7,203 bases of DNA. Origin: Pseudanabaena sp. CAN_BIN31. Its GTDB lineage: Bacteria; Cyanobacteriota; Cyanobacteriia; Pseudanabaenales; Pseudanabaenaceae. The translations under genes and the position numbers were made by a program. Positions 6,389 through 7,203 of this stretch are shown here, piece by piece. Within the stretch, counting starts at the first letter, position 1, and each line of letters begins with the position of its first letter. Under the pieces are notes generated by a model, which was not told where the DNA came from, ran no database searches, and worked only from the letters and a program-made list of their open reading frames with translations. The stretch lies in NCBI GenBank assembly GCA_026785865.1, contig JAJAZG010000155.1:1-7203 (forward strand). The letters are read 5' to 3'.

Positions 6389-6394
6389 TATGAT
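6389..6394 (+). promoter_or_regulatory. Candidate -10 box for the sugar transferase gene
   Basis: TATGAT matches the -10 consensus at five of six positions and is preceded directly by TG. It would start transcription near 6401, about 27 bases before the chosen ATG 6428. No convincing -35 lies 16-18 bases upstream, so this is tentative. A small palindrome, TAGTTCAACTA, follows at 6395-6405. Confidence 0.3.
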
Positions 6395-6427
6395 TAGTTC
6401 AACTATGTGGTGTGGTGTAGAGATTTG

Positions 6428-7120
6428 ATGATTACTAGAAGCAAAGCAAATAGTCAAGTTAGCCTCCGTAAAAAGACTGCGGTCATAGATCGAACAGATC
6501 TTTACGCAACTTGGGGGAAAAGGTTTTTTGATATCGTGTTTGCATCGGCTGTTTTAGCTTTATTTTCACCAGTTTATTTAGCAATTACGTTGTTAATTTT
6601 GATCAGTTCTCGTAGCTCATTTCTATATATTCATCCGAGAGTCGGCTTAAATGGCTCTAGCTTTAATTGCATTAAATTCAGAACCATGATTAACGGCGCA
6701 GATCAAGCGCTTGAAGATTATTTAAATGCTTGTCCAGTTAGTCGGGCTGAATACGAAGCATCTTTTAAGCTTAAGAATGATCCTCGGATTACTAAAATTG
6801 GCAAGTTCTTGAGAACAACGAGTTTAGATGAGTTGCCTCAATTTTGGAATGTGCTGATGGGGGATATGAGTGTGGTGGGACCGCGCCCGTTAGTTCAAGC
6901 TGAATTAACTAAATATGGTGCAGCGATTGATCGAGTGCTAAGCGTTCGCCCAGGTATTGCTGGACTGTGGCAAGTCTCAGGTCGTAATGACATTCCTTAT
7001 TCAAGGCGCGTGCAAATAGATGCCAGCTATGTTAAGCGCATGACCTTTTGCCTCGATCTACATTTAATTTTTAAAACTATTTTGGTTGTGATTTTCCCCA
7101 AAGGTAACGGGGCGTATTAA
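6428..7120 (+). CDS. Undecaprenyl-phosphate sugar-1-phosphate transferase (bacterial sugar transferase, WcaJ/ExoY/WbaP-type catalytic domain)
   Basis: Such enzymes move a sugar-1-phosphate from a nucleotide sugar onto a polyprenyl phosphate in the inner membrane, the first step of exopolysaccharide, capsule or O-antigen repeat synthesis. The 230-residue protein has one hydrophobic helix (33-60) with a Ser47-Pro48 break, as in re-entrant helices of monotopic phosphoglycosyl transferases such as PglC. Then follow RVGLNG (71-76), KFRTM (83-87), DPRITKIGKFLR (118-129), SLDELPQ (132-138) with the catalytic Asp134-Glu135 pair, VVGPRP (149-154) and RPGIAGLWQVSGR (174-186). It is the small form, lacking the extra N-terminal membrane domain of full-length WbaP or WcaJ. 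The acceptor sugar cannot be told. The frame also opens at GTG 6407 and 6410; I prefer ATG 6428 because AGAG lies 5 bases before it. No other polysaccharide gene is in view. Confidence 0.92.
   Translation: MITRSKANSQVSLRKKTAVIDRTDLYATWGKRFFDIVFASAVLALFSPVYLAITLLILISSRSSFLYIHPRVGLNGSSFNCIKFRTMINGADQALEDYLNACPVSRAEYEASFKLKNDPRITKIGKFLRTTSLDELPQFWNVLMGDMSVVGPRPLVQAELTKYGAAIDRVLSVRPGIAGLWQVSGRNDIPYSRRVQIDASYVKRMTFCLDLHLIFKTILVVIFPKGNGAY
6429..6457 (-). promoter_or_regulatory. Candidate promoter of holA-aroB
   Basis: On the minus strand TTGACT (6457-6452, five of six to the -35 consensus) is followed after 17 bases by TAATCA (6434-6429), a poor -10. A shorter 15-base spacing gives AGTAAT, a better -10 but unusual spacing. 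If real, the start would be about 36 bases before the holA ATG, and the promoter would lie over the first codons of the sugar transferase gene. Confidence 0.3.
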
Positions 7121-7203
7121 CAAGAAAAAACCGACATACTCGTTTCCCAGTAGAAAATAGAAATCAAAACCCAAGAATTAGAGGTGGGGGGGGCGGCGGG
7201 CCC
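7121..7203. other. Gene-free tail ending in a G-rich stretch
   Basis: This is A-rich DNA following the sugar transferase stop, with no visible terminator hairpin. The last 23 bases switch sharply to G/C: a run of eight G at 7186-7193, then CGGCGGGCCC to the end. No feature is recognised. It may be true sequence or an unreliable end of an assembled contig. Confidence 0.6.

Overview
The window looks like chromosomal DNA from a cyanobacterium. The main evidence is the palindrome GCGATCGC (HIP1, the characteristic cyanobacterial octamer), which I count 12 times by eye in 7.2 kb, against about 0.1 expected by chance. The protein families fit: a cyanobacterial-style transporter-HEAT fusion, IF-3, dehydroquinate synthase and the DNA polymerase III delta subunit. 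A filamentous lineage such as Pseudanabaena is possible, but that is only an impression.

Layout from left to right. (1) Positions 2354 to 1, minus strand, hold a large gene running off the left edge: a multi-pass membrane domain resembling the ATP/ADP translocase (TLC/NTT) branch of the major facilitator fold, followed by HEAT-like helical repeats. (2) Divergent from it, 2420-3220 plus, is a PD-(D/E)XK nuclease with a Cas4/AddB-like four-cysteine arrangement and no cas or addA neighbour. (3) Positions 3221-3559 contain no convincing gene but three long hairpins, the last being the infC terminator. (4) Minus strand, transcribed leftwards: holA (6386-5403), then aroB 10 bases later (5392-4262), then infC (4084-3560) with its own promoter and a leader of about 140 bases. 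(5) Divergent from holA, with 41 bases between the start codons, is a small membrane sugar-1-phosphate transferase (6428-7120 plus). (6) The last 83 bases hold no gene and end in a G-rich stretch.

The genes are mostly unrelated housekeeping functions: DNA replication (holA), the shikimate pathway (aroB), translation initiation (infC) and surface polysaccharide initiation (sugar transferase). holA and aroB are probably cotranscribed; infC is probably mainly transcribed alone. I see no CRISPR array, insertion sequence, tRNA, rRNA or phage genes, and no clear multi-gene novel system. The least ordinary items are the orphan Fe-S nuclease, the transporter-HEAT fusion, and the back-to-back palindromes at 3325-3496.
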